Below, piece by piece: positions 29,955 through 39,332 of a stretch of 64,000 nucleotides of DNA. Made by a program: the position numbers and the translations under genes. The stretch spans positions 186,001 through 250,000 of the forward strand of contig JAUYVI010000004.1 in the NCBI GenBank assembly GCA_030715195.1, given 5' to 3'. The notes under the pieces are model-generated. The model was not told the DNA's origin and made no database searches. It worked only from the letters and a program-made list of their open reading frames with translations. The stretch's first letter is position 1. The number at the start of each line of letters is the position of its first letter. The DNA comes from Dongia sedimenti. Its GTDB lineage: Bacteria; Pseudomonadota; Alphaproteobacteria; Dongiales; Dongiaceae.

Positions 29955-30518
29955 CTATTCCTTGAAGTTCTCGGTCGGGTTGACGCCCCAGATCTCCGCG
30001 CGCTTCAGCCAGCCCTCGTAGCCCTTGACCTCGAGCCGGCACCAGTCGCCGCTGCATTCCTCGATCCGGCCGATGACTCCGGGATCGAGCTCGGCCACGG
30101 CCGGCGCGGTCGCGCTGGGGGAATCATGCAGCGTGCGCCTTGTCTCGATCACGACGGCCATGCGCTTGCTGGTGAGCAGGTTGACGCTGACCCAGCCGAC
30201 CACGCCCTGATAGTCGCGGATGCGCCGCCAGGTGTCCCACTCCTCGAAGATCTCCACCGGCATGCCGGCGCGCTGATAGACCCATTGCTTGGGATAGTTC
30301 TCCCCGGGCCCGGCGCGGAGATTGACCTCGCTCGACTTGAACGAAGCGTAGCGCGGCAGCGGCAGGTTCTCCTGCGCCAGCGCATGCTGCGCCGGAATGA
30401 CGCAGGCCAGCATCAGCAGGCCAAAAAGGACAGGGCGCGTGCTGCGAACCCGCGGCATCGCGCGAAGGGCGCGGCGGATGGGACCCGGAGCGTCGGGCGC
30501 GGGCGGCGAATCGGGCAT
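29955..30518 (-). CDS. Exported SH3-domain protein
   Basis: This 187-residue protein has a long N-terminal leader with a hydrophobic core (VLFGLLMLACVIPAQHALA), probably cleaved after the ALA. Two bacterial SH3 domains follow: SSEVNLRAGPGENYP with VVGWVSVNLL, and a second that includes ECSGDWCRLEVKGYEGWL. Such domains usually bind peptidoglycan or mediate protein contacts in the periplasm. The gene is convergent with the TetR gene and divergent from a 2-hydroxyacid dehydrogenase. An internal start nearer the hydrophobic core is possible. The specific function is unknown. Confidence 0.85.
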   Translation of the reverse strand: MPDSPPAPDAPGPIRRALRAMPRVRSTRPVLFGLLMLACVIPAQHALAQENLPLPRYASFKSSEVNLRAGPGENYPKQWVYQRAGMPVEIFEEWDTWRRIRDYQGVVGWVSVNLLTSKRMAVVIETRRTLHDSPSATAPAVAELDPGVIGRIEECSGDWCRLEVKGYEGWLKRAEIWGVNPTENFKE

Positions 30519-30674
30519 TGCCGGACCAATCTAGATCGGATCGGACTCGCGTCAAGCCTCGACTTGCATTGGATTTTCCACCTTTCGGACATTCCCGGGA
30601 GCGGTGCTGGACAACGTCGCTCCCGGCTTGCTATTGCATGATCTCCAGCGCCGGAGGCGCATCTGGAGGTCTCG

Positions 30675-31658
30675 ATGCCCGGCAAGCCCTATGTCGTCGT
30701 TACGCGGAAGCTTCCGGACAGCGTCGAAACCCGGATGATGGAGCTGTTCCGGGTGAAGCTCAATCTCGAGGACCGGCCGCTCGAGCAGAACGAGCTGATC
30801 GAGGCGGTGAAGACCGCCGACGTCCTGGTCCCGACCGTCACCGACCGGATCGACAATGCCGTGCTTTCCCAGGCGGGGCCGAACCTGCGCCTGATCGCCT
30901 CCTTCGGCACCGGGGTCGACCACATCGACCTGGCCAGCGCCAGGCAGCGCGGCATCACCGTCACCAACACCCCCGGCGTCCTCACCGAGGACACCGCCGA
31001 CATGACCATGGCGCTGCTGCTGGCGACCGCGCGCCGGGTCAGCGAAGGCGAGCGCCTGATCCGCTCCGGCGAGTGGAAGGGCTGGGGTCCGATGTTCATG
31101 CTCGGCCACCGGATCTACGGCAAGCGCCTCGGCATCGTCGGCATGGGCCGCATCGGCACGGCGGTGGCCCGGCGCGCCAAGGGCTTCGGCCTCTCGGTGC
31201 ATTACCACAACCGGCGCCGCGTCCATCCCAGCCTCGAGCAGCAGCTCGAGGCGACCTATTGGGAGAGCCTCGACCAGATGCTCTCGCGGATGGACATCAT
31301 CTCGATCAACTGCCCGCACACGCCGGCCACCTATCACCTCTTGTCGGCGCGGCGGCTGAAGCTGATGCAGAAGCATGCCTACCTGGTGAACACCGCCCGC
31401 GGCGAGGTGGTGGACGAGAATGCGCTGACCCGCATGCTGGAGAAGAAGGAGATCGCCGGTGCCGGGCTCGACGTGTTCGAGCACGAGCCCGCGGTCAACC
31501 CGAAGCTGCTGCGGCTCGACAACGTGGTGCTGCTGCCGCATATGGGCTCGGCCACGCTCGAGGGCCGGGTCGATATGGGCGAGAAGGTGATCATCAACAT
31601 CAAGACCTTCGCCGACGGCCACAAGCCGCCCGACCGTGTGCTGGAGGCGATGCTCTGA
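30675..31658 (+). CDS. D-isomer-specific 2-hydroxyacid dehydrogenase (glyoxylate/hydroxypyruvate reductase-like)
   Basis: This 327-residue cytoplasmic enzyme reduces 2-oxoacids such as glyoxylate or hydroxypyruvate with NAD(P)H. The Rossmann motif is LGIVGMGRIGTAVARRAKGF. The signature block (INCPHTPATYHLLSARRLKL) and the catalytic Arg, Glu and His are seen in LVNTARGEVVDE, AGAGLDVFEHEP and VLLPHMGSAT. The ATG at 30675 is preceded by GGAGG. The stop overlaps the probable CTG start of a GNAT gene. The exact substrate is uncertain. Confidence 0.92.
   Translation: MPGKPYVVVTRKLPDSVETRMMELFRVKLNLEDRPLEQNELIEAVKTADVLVPTVTDRIDNAVLSQAGPNLRLIASFGTGVDHIDLASARQRGITVTNTPGVLTEDTADMTMALLLATARRVSEGERLIRSGEWKGWGPMFMLGHRIYGKRLGIVGMGRIGTAVARRAKGFGLSVHYHNRRRVHPSLEQQLEATYWESLDQMLSRMDIISINCPHTPATYHLLSARRLKLMQKHAYLVNTARGEVVDENALTRMLEKKEIAGAGLDVFEHEPAVNPKLLRLDNVVLLPHMGSATLEGRVDMGEKVIINIKTFADGHKPPDRVLEAML
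31643..31657 (+). promoter_or_regulatory. Ribosome-binding site deciding a CTG start
   Basis: GGAGG at 31643-31647 lies seven bases before CTG at 31655-31657. The CTG overlaps the TGA stop of the dehydrogenase (CTGA). No ATG, GTG or TTG is available in the right place for the following GNAT gene. Confidence 0.55.
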
Positions 31659-32143
31659 ACAACGAAGCACCGCCGCCTGTCGTCGCGATCGAGGATCCCG
31701 ACCAGCCGGAAATCCGCGCCCTCCTGGAAGAGGCCGACCGCTACTACGCCGGCCTCTACGCGGCCGAGGACAACTTCCTCGTCGACGTTGCCTCGCTGAA
31801 AGAGCCGGGCGTCGCCTTCTTCGTCGCGCGCGATGCCGGCCAATTGCTGGGATTCGGCGCCATCGCCGCGCGCGGCGCCGATGAATCCGGTGCGGACTGG
31901 GGCGAGCTTAAGCGCATGTATGTGGCACCCGCCGCGCGCGGTCGGCGCATCGGGCGTTTGATTCTTGAGCGGCTGCTGCAACACGCCAAGGGCGAGCGCA
32001 TCACCGTGCTGCGCCTCGAGACGGGCAACAAGCAGATGGAAGCGCTGAGCCTCTACCGCTCGGTCGGCTTCGCCCATCGCGGGCCGTTCGCCGACTATCC
32101 GGACAACGAATCCTCGATCTACATGGAAATGCGGATCGCCTGA
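31655..32143 (+). CDS. GNAT-family N-acetyltransferase (probable CTG start)
   Basis: This 162-residue protein has the GNAT acetyl-CoA fold. The hallmark segments are LKRMYVAPAARGRRIGRLIL (motif A, Q/RxxGxG/A type) and LRLETGNKQMEALSLYRSVG (motif B). Family members begin a few residues before the segment IEDPDQPEIRALLEEADRYY. The only way to include it is a CTG start at 31655, overlapping the upstream stop and preceded by GGAGG. The frame is open further upstream but there overlaps the dehydrogenase. The substrate is unknown. Confidence 0.85.
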   Translation: MNNEAPPPVVAIEDPDQPEIRALLEEADRYYAGLYAAEDNFLVDVASLKEPGVAFFVARDAGQLLGFGAIAARGADESGADWGELKRMYVAPAARGRRIGRLILERLLQHAKGERITVLRLETGNKQMEALSLYRSVGFAHRGPFADYPDNESSIYMEMRIA

Positions 32144-32197
32144 ATCTCCGGCATGGTGCTAATCTCCGGCGTCCAAAAAAATACCGGAGGAAGCACG

Positions 32198-32548
32198 ATG
32201 TCGTTTCAGGGCAGCTGTCACTGCGGCGCCGTCAAATTCTCGGTCGATGCCGACCTGCCGACCGAGGCCATGAGCTGCAACTGCTCCATTTGCCGCCGCA
32301 AGGGCACGCTGATGGCATTCTTCCCGATGGCGAAATTCAATCTCGAACAGGGCCAGGACTCGCTCCAGGCGTACCAATTCAACAAGCACCGGCTGTCGCA
32401 CTGGTTCTGCAAGACCTGCGGCATCCATCCCTTCGCCGGCGGCATCGGCCCCGACGGGACCGAAATGCGCGCCATCAACCTGCGCTGCGTCCCGGATGCC
32501 GATCTGGATGCGCTGAAGGTCCAGCAGTTCGACGGCGCGTCGGCCTAG
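32198..32548 (+). CDS. GFA/CENP-V family zinc protein
   Basis: This 116-residue protein belongs to the GFA (glutathione-dependent formaldehyde-activating enzyme) fold. Zinc ligands are in CHCGAVKF, MSCNCSICRRKG and HWFCKTCGIHPF. The ATG at 32198 is preceded by GGAGG at 32186-32190. It ends 4 bp inside the end of the convergent VOC gene. Most members of this fold are not formaldehyde-related, and no substrate is assigned. Confidence 0.92.
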   Translation: MSFQGSCHCGAVKFSVDADLPTEAMSCNCSICRRKGTLMAFFPMAKFNLEQGQDSLQAYQFNKHRLSHWFCKTCGIHPFAGGIGPDGTEMRAINLRCVPDADLDALKVQQFDGASA

Positions 32549-32955
32549 CGGTCCCAGCCCTTGTTGGCCAGGACGACCCGGTAACCGTCCGGGTCCTCGA
32601 AGGTCTTGCCGTGCTGGTCCCAGTACGGATTGTAAGACGGTACCGGCTTGAACCCGGCATCGACCATCGCGCCGATCGCCGCCTGATAGGCGAGGCGCTG
32701 CGGCAGATAGATCACCAGCAGATTGTCCTTGGTCGGCGCGCGCCCGGCCTTGTGGCCGCGCTGATGCGTGAACTCGAGGTGATAGGCCTGGCCGGGATGG
32801 CCGAGCACGATGCCGGAGAATCCCTCGTGATCGTCGAACCGGGTCAGGATCTGGAAGCCAAGCCCACCGACATAGAAGGGCAGCAGCGCCTCGATATCGT
32901 CCGTCGGCCGTGCGATCCGGAGCGTCGGCGTCCAGACGTCATAGCCCTGGGACAT
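32545..32955 (-). CDS. VOC-family (glyoxalase-like) protein
   Basis: This protein of about 136 residues has the two beta-alpha-beta-beta-beta modules of the vicinal oxygen chelate fold (LPFYVGGLGFQILTRFDDHE, then FEDPDGYRVVLANKGW). The ATG at 32955 is preceded by AGGA at eight bases; an ATG at 32970 is an alternative. It is convergent with the GFA gene, overlapping by 4 bp, and follows the moeB-like gene on the same strand. The reaction is unknown. Confidence 0.87.
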   Translation of the reverse strand: MSQGYDVWTPTLRIARPTDDIEALLPFYVGGLGFQILTRFDDHEGFSGIVLGHPGQAYHLEFTHQRGHKAGRAPTKDNLLVIYLPQRLAYQAAIGAMVDAGFKPVPSYNPYWDQHGKTFEDPDGYRVVLANKGWDR

Positions 32956-32981
32956 CAGCGGGTCCTGCATCGCCCGCGGAC

Positions 32982-33758
32982 TCAGCCCCCGGTGGGCGGC
33001 TGCGCGCAGCACGGACAGTCGGGATCCTTGGCGATGCGCACGGTGCGGAAGGCGGGCGCCAGCGCGTCGTAGATCAGCAGCCGGCCGGAGAGCGAATCGC
33101 CGAGATCGAGGATCTCTTTCAGCACCTCGGTCGCCTGCAGGCAGCCCATCACGCCGGCGACCGCGCCGAAGATGCCGGCCTCCTCGCAGCGCGGAATGAG
33201 ATCGGCCGGCGGCTGGTCGGGGAAGATGCAGCGATAGCAGGGATAGCCTTCGCCGAGATGCGCCTTGTAGGTCGAGAGCTGGCCGTCGAAGCGCAGCAGC
33301 GCCGCGCTGACCAGGGTCTTCTTCAGCTTGAAGCAGACGTCGTTCAGGAGATAGCGGGTGCGGAAATTGTCGCTGCCATCGGCGATGATGTCGTAATCCG
33401 CGATCAGTCGCTCGACATTCTCGGCGTTCAGCCGCTCCTGATGCGCGACGACGCGCACGTCGGGATTGAGCTTGGCGAGGCGCGCCTGGGCGCTGGCGAC
33501 CTTCGCCAGGCCGAGCGTGCTCTCGTCATGGATCACCTGGCGTTGCAGGTTGGAGAGATCGACCGTGTCGTCATCGACCACGCCCAGCGTGCCGACACCG
33601 GCGGCACCCAGATAAAGCAGCAGCGGCGCGCCCAAGCCGCCGGCGCCCACCACCAGCACGCGGGCCGCGATGAGCTTGGCCTGGCCTTCCTCGCCGACCT
33701 CGTCGAGGATGACGTGCCGTGCATAGCGTTCGAGCTGGCGGTCGCTGAGTTCGAGCAT
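32982..33758 (-). CDS. moeB: MoeB/ThiF-family adenylyltransferase
   Basis: This 258-residue E1-like enzyme adenylates the C-terminus of a small sulfur-carrier protein, in molybdopterin or thiamine synthesis. It has the ATP-binding VLVVGAGGLGAPLLLYLGAA, the conserved arginine in NLQRQVIH and the DNF motif in ADGSDNFRTRY. The zinc cysteines are in CYRCIF and CPCC. No rhodanese domain is present. The ATG at 33758 is chosen because the longer frame runs into the palindromic repeat. MoeB is more likely than ThiF, though neither moaD nor thiS is nearby. Confidence 0.9.
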   Translation of the reverse strand: MLELSDRQLERYARHVILDEVGEEGQAKLIAARVLVVGAGGLGAPLLLYLGAAGVGTLGVVDDDTVDLSNLQRQVIHDESTLGLAKVASAQARLAKLNPDVRVVAHQERLNAENVERLIADYDIIADGSDNFRTRYLLNDVCFKLKKTLVSAALLRFDGQLSTYKAHLGEGYPCYRCIFPDQPPADLIPRCEEAGIFGAVAGVMGCLQATEVLKEILDLGDSLSGRLLIYDALAPAFRTVRIAKDPDCPCCAQPPTGG

Positions 33759-33782
33759 TGGTTGGTAAGGCCTCACCAAATT

Positions 33783-33870
33783 CGTCATGCCCGGACTTGG
33801 TCCGGGCATCCACGCCTTTCGTCGCTCACAAGCAAAGGCGTGGATCCCCGGGCCAAGCCCGGGGATGACG
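33783..33870. repeat. Dispersed palindromic repeat, copy 4
   Basis: Long form. It begins CGTCATGCCCGGAC and ends GGGGATGACG, with inner arms CCACGCCTTT and AAAGGCGTGG. It lies between cysK and moeB, both on the minus strand. Confidence 0.85.
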
Positions 33871-33906
33871 GCTCAGTTTTGCGCAGCGTTCGGCGCGAAT
33901 CCTAAC

Positions 33907-34869
<963 letters not shown>

Positions 34870-34917
34870 TGCCGTTCTCTGTCCCTAAGATGCTCGATGA
34901 TCCAGGCCGGGGTCGGT

Positions 34918-35391
34918 CTAGATGCTGAAGTCCAAACGTTGATGCGCGTCCGAGCGTATGCCGGCGGTCTGCGCCTTGTTGCACAGATCCTCCAGCGTTA
35001 CGGCATCGAGCTTGGCCAGCATTTCGAGCTGCAGCTGGCGCCAGAGCGGACGAACCACTTCGAGTCCGACCCGGGATCCGGAAGCGGTCTCGACCGGATC
35101 GCTTCCGCCTTCGAACTGGCGGACCGCGCGAACGATCTCGCCCATGGAAATGCGGCGCCGCTCCTTGGCCAGCATGTAGCCGCCTTTCGGGCCACGATGC
35201 CCCGCCAGGATGCCCGCCCGCACCAGATGCTGCAAGACCTGTTCCAGGTAGCGCCGCGGGATGCCCTGGCGGCCGGAGATCTCGCCGGATTGCACCGGCT
35301 GGGAGCCGCCGTAATAGGCGATGTCCAGCACCGCCTCGATCGCGAACAGGAGGCGCTTGGATGGGTGCAGCATGGCGACCGCCCTATCCAT
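34918..35391 (-). CDS. Rrf2-family transcriptional regulator (CymR-like)
   Basis: This 157-residue protein has the Rrf2 winged helix ([20 protein letters not shown], then [18 protein letters not shown]) and the wing segment [14 protein letters not shown]. It has only one cysteine (DLCNKA) and lacks the three cysteine ligands of IscR, so it should not bind an Fe-S cluster. The gene is next to cysK, suggesting a cysteine-metabolism regulator of the CymR kind. The start overlaps the dut stop by 8 bp; an ATG at 35373 is an alternative. Regulation of cysK is inferred from position. Confidence 0.88.
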   Translation of the reverse strand: MDRAVAMLHPSKRLLFAIEAVLDIAYYGGSQPVQSGEISGRQGIPRRYLEQVLQHLVRAGILAGHRGPKGGYMLAKERRRISMGEIVRAVRQFEGGSDPVETASGSRVGLEVVRPLWRQLQLEMLAKLDAVTLEDLCNKAQTAGIRSDAHQRLDFSI

Positions 35392-35884
35392 GGAGTCCCT
35401 CCGATACAGCGATTTGAATGCCGGTGGAGCCGAATCCGCCGGCGCCGCGCGCGGTCGTGTCCAAAGCGGCCTGCTCCGACCATTGCAGCCGCGTCACCGG
35501 CGCCACCACCATCTGTGCAATCCGGTCGCCGCGCTTGATGGTGAAGGCCTCCTGGCCGTGATTGATGAGAATGACGCCGACCTCGCCGCGATAATCGGCG
35601 TCGATCGTGCCCGGCGTGTTGAGCGTGGTGACGCCGTGCTTCAGCGCGAGGCCTGAGCGCGGCCGCACCTGCGCCTCGTAGCCCGGCGGCAAAGCCATCG
35701 CGAAGCCGGTCGGGATCAGCGCGCGCTCGCCGGGGCCGAGGCGGTATTCATCGGCGACCGCGGCGACCAGGTCGAGACCGGCACTGTCCGCCGTCGCGTA
35801 ATGCGGCAGCGGCAGGTCCGCGCCATGAACGAGGCGCGTCACCTTGACCGTCACGGTGGGCGCGGTGATCACGGGTTCAGGCAT
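35384..35884 (-). CDS. dut: dUTP diphosphatase
   Basis: This 166-residue homotrimeric dUTPase hydrolyses dUTP to dUMP, keeping uracil out of DNA. All five motifs are visible: [45 protein letters not shown] and the C-terminal [10 protein letters not shown] arm. The start overlaps the coaBC stop by 8 bp, so the two are translationally coupled. The coaBC-dut pair is a standard alphaproteobacterial arrangement. Confidence 0.97.
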   Translation of the reverse strand: MPEPVITAPTVTVKVTRLVHGADLPLPHYATADSAGLDLVAAVADEYRLGPGERALIPTGFAMALPPGYEAQVRPRSGLALKHGVTTLNTPGTIDADYRGEVGVILINHGQEAFTIKRGDRIAQMVVAPVTRLQWSEQAALDTTARGAGGFGSTGIQIAVSEGLHG

Positions 35885-37085
35885 GCACTCTTCCGAAATG
35901 GGCGGCGATGCGGCGGCCGAGACGATCGGCGACTTCGAGCTTGGAGAGATCCGGCCAGTCCTCGCTGTTCGCTTGCGTCACCAGATGAATGGTGTTGCGG
36001 TCGCCGCCGAAGGTGCCGCGATCCGGCGACACGTCGTTCGCCAGGATCCAGTCGCAGCCCTTCTTCTCCAGCTTCGCCTTGGCGAAGGCGATCAGGTTCT
36101 CGGTCTCGGCGGCAAAGCCGATGACCAATTTCGGGCGCCTGGCTCCAGCATGCGACATGCTCTGTAAAATGTCGGGATTGGCGGCAAGTTCCAGTGCTGG
36201 CGTGCGGCCGGAATCATCCTTCTTGATCTTCTGGTTGGCGGGCCGCGCCACCTTCCAGTCGGCGACCGCCGCCGCGAACACACCCACATCCACGGGCAAG
36301 GCGGCCTCGCAGGCCGCCAGCATTTCGGCCGCGGTCTCGATATGCCGCGTGGTCACACCAGGCGGATCGGGCAGGCGCGTTGGCCCTGACACCAGTGTGG
36401 TCTCCGCACCCATGCGTGCGAGTGCGGCGGCGATGGCATGGCCCTGCTTGCCGGAGGATCGGTTGGCGATGTACCGCACCGGATCGATCGGCTCGAAGGT
36501 CGGGCCGGAGGTCACCAGCGCCTTCAGCCCCTTCAGGGTCGCATCGGCGAGCAGGGTCTCGATCGCATTCAGAATGTCATGCGGCTCGGCCATGCGGCCG
36601 GCGCCGACTTCGCCGCAGGCCAGATCGCCGGCATCGGGGCCGACCATCCGGATCTGCCGGGCCTTCAGGGTCGCGACATTGGCCTGGGTCGCCGCGTTCT
36701 GCCACATCAGCTTGTTCATCGCCGGGGCCAGCAGCACCGGCGCCGAGGTCGCCAGCAGCGTCGTGCTCGCGAGATCGTCGGCCAGCCCGTGGGCCAGCTT
36801 CGCCATGATGTCCGCCGTGGCCGGCGCCACCAGCACCAGATCGGCCTCGCGCGACAGGCGGATATGGCCCATCTCGCTCTCGTCGGTGAGGGAAAACAGC
36901 TCCTGGTAGACCTTGTGCTCGGAGATCGCGGAGAGGCTCAGGGGCGTCACGAAGGCGGCGCCGCCTTCGGTCAGGATCACCCGGAAGGAGAGGCCGCGCT
37001 CCCGCCCGCGCCGGATCAGCTCCAGCGTCTTGTAGGCGGCAATACCGCCGGCGACGATCAGCAGAATGCGCTTCCCGGCCAGCAT
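35877..37085 (-). CDS. coaBC: Bifunctional phosphopantothenoylcysteine decarboxylase / phosphopantothenate-cysteine ligase
   Basis: This 402-residue enzyme catalyses two steps of coenzyme A synthesis. The N-terminal flavoprotein CoaC half has [14 protein letters not shown], the conserved PAMN ([10 protein letters not shown]) and the catalytic cysteine in [15 protein letters not shown]. The C-terminal CoaB half has [20 protein letters not shown] and ILANDVS. The ATG at 37085 is preceded by GGAGG, which decides against a start six codons upstream. It is coupled to dut. Confidence 0.96.
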   Translation of the reverse strand: MLAGKRILLIVAGGIAAYKTLELIRRGRERGLSFRVILTEGGAAFVTPLSLSAISEHKVYQELFSLTDESEMGHIRLSREADLVLVAPATADIMAKLAHGLADDLASTTLLATSAPVLLAPAMNKLMWQNAATQANVATLKARQIRMVGPDAGDLACGEVGAGRMAEPHDILNAIETLLADATLKGLKALVTSGPTFEPIDPVRYIANRSSGKQGHAIAAALARMGAETTLVSGPTRLPDPPGVTTRHIETAAEMLAACEAALPVDVGVFAAAVADWKVARPANQKIKKDDSGRTPALELAANPDILQSMSHAGARRPKLVIGFAAETENLIAFAKAKLEKKGCDWILANDVSPDRGTFGGDRNTIHLVTQANSEDWPDLSKLEVADRLGRRIAAHFGRVHA

Positions 37086-37265
37086 TGGACCTCCAGATTC
37101 CACAGTTCCTGCCAGTATTTATTCCGCAGAACCACTATTTTCAAGTTTGGCGGAAAGTACCGTCAAGGTCGGTGGATTTTGATTGAGGCGCGTCCCAGCG
37201 CAATAACAACGAGGGGCGCCCATCGTTCCCCGAGGCCGCAGGGACATATGTGGAATCGGGCGGAT

Positions 37266-37784
37266 TCAGGACTTCAGGGCATACCGGCCCATCAGCAGCA
37301 TGTCGATTCTGGAACCACTATCCGAGAGCGGCAGGATCAGTCGCCCATAGCGCACGGTCTGCCCCTCGTCGAACCGCTCCAGCGCCTCGTAATCCGGCTC
37401 GCCATGCTCGAGCACCTTGAGATAGGTCCGCCGGACCGCCTCGCGGTGTTGCGGCAGGGGATAGTCGTCCAGGGTCTTGCCCTGCATGTTGAAGCCCTCG
37501 TCGCGATCGATGTTGCTCCCGGAAACCCGGAAGCGGAACACCAGCGGGTCATAGGTGACCTCGACCAGATCGATATTGCCCAGCGCGAAGCGCATCTCCA
37601 CGGGATCGATGGCGTCGCGTTGCGGCCAGCGCCGGCCGGCGCGCTTCGAATCCCAGTAGTCATAGAGCTGCACCAGTTGCGGATGCGGCAGGCGATCGCG
37701 GAGCATCGGCAAATGCTCGGTGCCAAGGCCCGGCTCTGTCAATCCGCCTTCCACATGCTCTAGTATGCGCTTTGGCGATTCCAT
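37266..37784 (-). CDS. PAS-domain protein
   Basis: This protein of about 172 residues has a PAS-like core of the type often seen in Rhodospirillales: LYDYWDSKRAGRRWPQRDAI leads into VEVTYDPLVFRFRVSGSNI and ends with RLILPLSDSGSRIDMLLMG. There is no output domain. It may sense a ligand or modulate another protein. The ATG at 37784 follows GAGAGA. It is divergent from an FAD oxidoreductase gene with only 25 bp between the start codons. The ligand is unknown. Confidence 0.75.
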   Translation of the reverse strand: MESPKRILEHVEGGLTEPGLGTEHLPMLRDRLPHPQLVQLYDYWDSKRAGRRWPQRDAIDPVEMRFALGNIDLVEVTYDPLVFRFRVSGSNIDRDEGFNMQGKTLDDYPLPQHREAVRRTYLKVLEHGEPDYEALERFDEGQTVRYGRLILPLSDSGSRIDMLLMGRYALKS

Positions 37785-37809
37785 TCTCTCAGCGAAAGAA
37801 TACATTCTT

Positions 37810-39138
37810 ATGGGGCCCGTTCCTGATCCCGTCACCAGCGACACGGCTCACCCGGCGAAGACCGATGTCGTCGTCATCGGCGGCGGCATCATCGGCACAT
37901 CGACGGCGCTCGAACTCGCCGAGCGCGGCATTTCGGTCGTGCTCTGCGAGAAAGGCACCATCGCGGCGGAGCAGTCGAGCCGCAACTGGGGCTGGGTCCG
38001 CAAGATGGGCCGCGACCCGCGCGAGCTGCCGCTGATCATCGAATCGCTGCGACTGTTCGAAAACCTCAACGCGCGCACCGGCGCCGAAACCGGATTCGCA
38101 AAGTCCGGCATCCTCTACACCTGCGCCGACGAAGCCGAGGTCGCGCGCAACGAAGCCTGGCTCGAACACGCGCGGCCCTATCAGCTCGACACGCGGATGC
38201 TCTCGGCCGCGGAAACCGCGAAGCTGCTGCCGGGCATGGGCACCAAATTCGCCGGCGGTCTCTACACCGCTTCCGACGGCCGCGCCGAACCGCAGAAGGC
38301 CGCGCCGGCCGTCGCGCGGGCGGCACAGGCGAAGGGCGCCGTCATCCTGCAGAACTGCGCCGTGCGCGGCATCGAGCGCAGCGGCGGCCGCATCTCCGGC
38401 GTCGTCACCGAACGCGGGCGGATCGATTGCGCCGGCGTGGTGCTGGCGGGTGGTGCCTGGTCGAACCTGTTCTGCGGCAATCTCGGCATCGACCTGCCGC
38501 AGTTGAAGGTGATGAACTCGGTCCTGCGCACCGAGCCGCTCAGCGGCCTGCCGGAAACCAACACATGGTCGGCGAAGTATGCGTTCCGCAAGCGGCTCGA
38601 CGGCGGCTACACCGTGGCGGACGGCGATGCCAACGATGTCGAGATCGTGCCGAACACGTTCCGCTATTTCACCAAGTTCATGCCGGCGATGCGCAGCCAG
38701 TGGAAGGCTTTGCGCATCCATTTGAGCGGCGCCTTCCTCAACGAATGGAACACGCCGCGGCAGTGGCAGCTCGATCAGGTGACGCCGTTCGAGAGACTGC
38801 GCATCCTCGATCCGGCGCCGAACCGGAAGGCGACCGAAGGCGCCTTGCAGAGTTTGATCGCCGCCCATCCCGGCTTCGCCGGCGCCAAGGTGGCGCAGCA
38901 TTGGGCCGGCATGATCGACGTGACACCCGATGCGGTGCCGGTGATCTCTCCGGTGGAGTCTCTGCCCGGCTTCATCATCGCCACGGGTTTCTCCGGCCAC
39001 GGCTTCGGCATCGGCCCCGGCGCCGGCAAGCTCGCCGCCGACCTGGTCACCAATGCCCGCCCGGTGGTCGACCCGAGCGCGTTCCGCCTGAGCCGCTTCT
39101 TCGACGGCTCGAAGATCGAATTGATCGGCGGGATTTAG
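37810..39138 (+). CDS. FAD-dependent oxidoreductase, D-amino-acid oxidase (DadA-like) family
   Basis: This 442-residue flavoenzyme has the N-terminal dinucleotide-binding motif VVVIGGGIIGTSTALELAER with the acidic end VVLCEK. The SSRNWGWVRK segment is typical of a DadA/glycine-oxidase-like subgroup, and the C-terminal FAD segment reads GFSGHGFGIGPGAGKLAADL. The probable substrate is an amine or D-amino acid, oxidised to an imine. No signal peptide is present. The ATG at 37810 has no strong ribosome-binding site. The substrate is not determined. Confidence 0.88.
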   Translation: MGPVPDPVTSDTAHPAKTDVVVIGGGIIGTSTALELAERGISVVLCEKGTIAAEQSSRNWGWVRKMGRDPRELPLIIESLRLFENLNARTGAETGFAKSGILYTCADEAEVARNEAWLEHARPYQLDTRMLSAAETAKLLPGMGTKFAGGLYTASDGRAEPQKAAPAVARAAQAKGAVILQNCAVRGIERSGGRISGVVTERGRIDCAGVVLAGGAWSNLFCGNLGIDLPQLKVMNSVLRTEPLSGLPETNTWSAKYAFRKRLDGGYTVADGDANDVEIVPNTFRYFTKFMPAMRSQWKALRIHLSGAFLNEWNTPRQWQLDQVTPFERLRILDPAPNRKATEGALQSLIAAHPGFAGAKVAQHWAGMIDVTPDAVPVISPVESLPGFIIATGFSGHGFGIGPGAGKLAADLVTNARPVVDPSAFRLSRFFDGSKIELIGGI

Positions 39139-39177
39139 CCAGCAATTCTTTGCTGGATGGGTCTCACGCTGCGTGAA

Positions 39178-39281
39178 GGCCCTCACCCCAGCCCTCTCCC
39201 TACGGGCGAGGGAGTGCACCGAGACTGAAGGTTAGTGCCGCAGCGTCCCCTCGCCCGTAGGGAGAGGGACAGGGTGAGGGT
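39178..39281. repeat. Long inverted repeat between convergent genes
   Basis: Two arms of about 36 bp, starting GGCCCTCACCCCAGCCCTCT and ending GGACAGGGTGAGGGTC, flank a 31-bp loop. This is a second repeat type, different from the CGTCATCCC elements. It lies between the stops of the FAD oxidoreductase and ubiB and could act as a bidirectional terminator. Confidence 0.75.
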
Positions 39282-39332
39282 CTTTGAGCTGCTTGAGACT
39301 GATCAAGCAAGAACACATGTCGGAAGAATCTG

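Noticed and set aside
30518-31654. Upstream extension of the GNAT frame through the dehydrogenase gene
   Set aside because: It would fully overlap a conserved gene in another frame and has no homology; a CTG start explains the real N-terminus.
34918-35391. IscR assignment for the Rrf2 regulator
   Set aside because: The three cysteine ligands are missing and no isc or suf genes are near.
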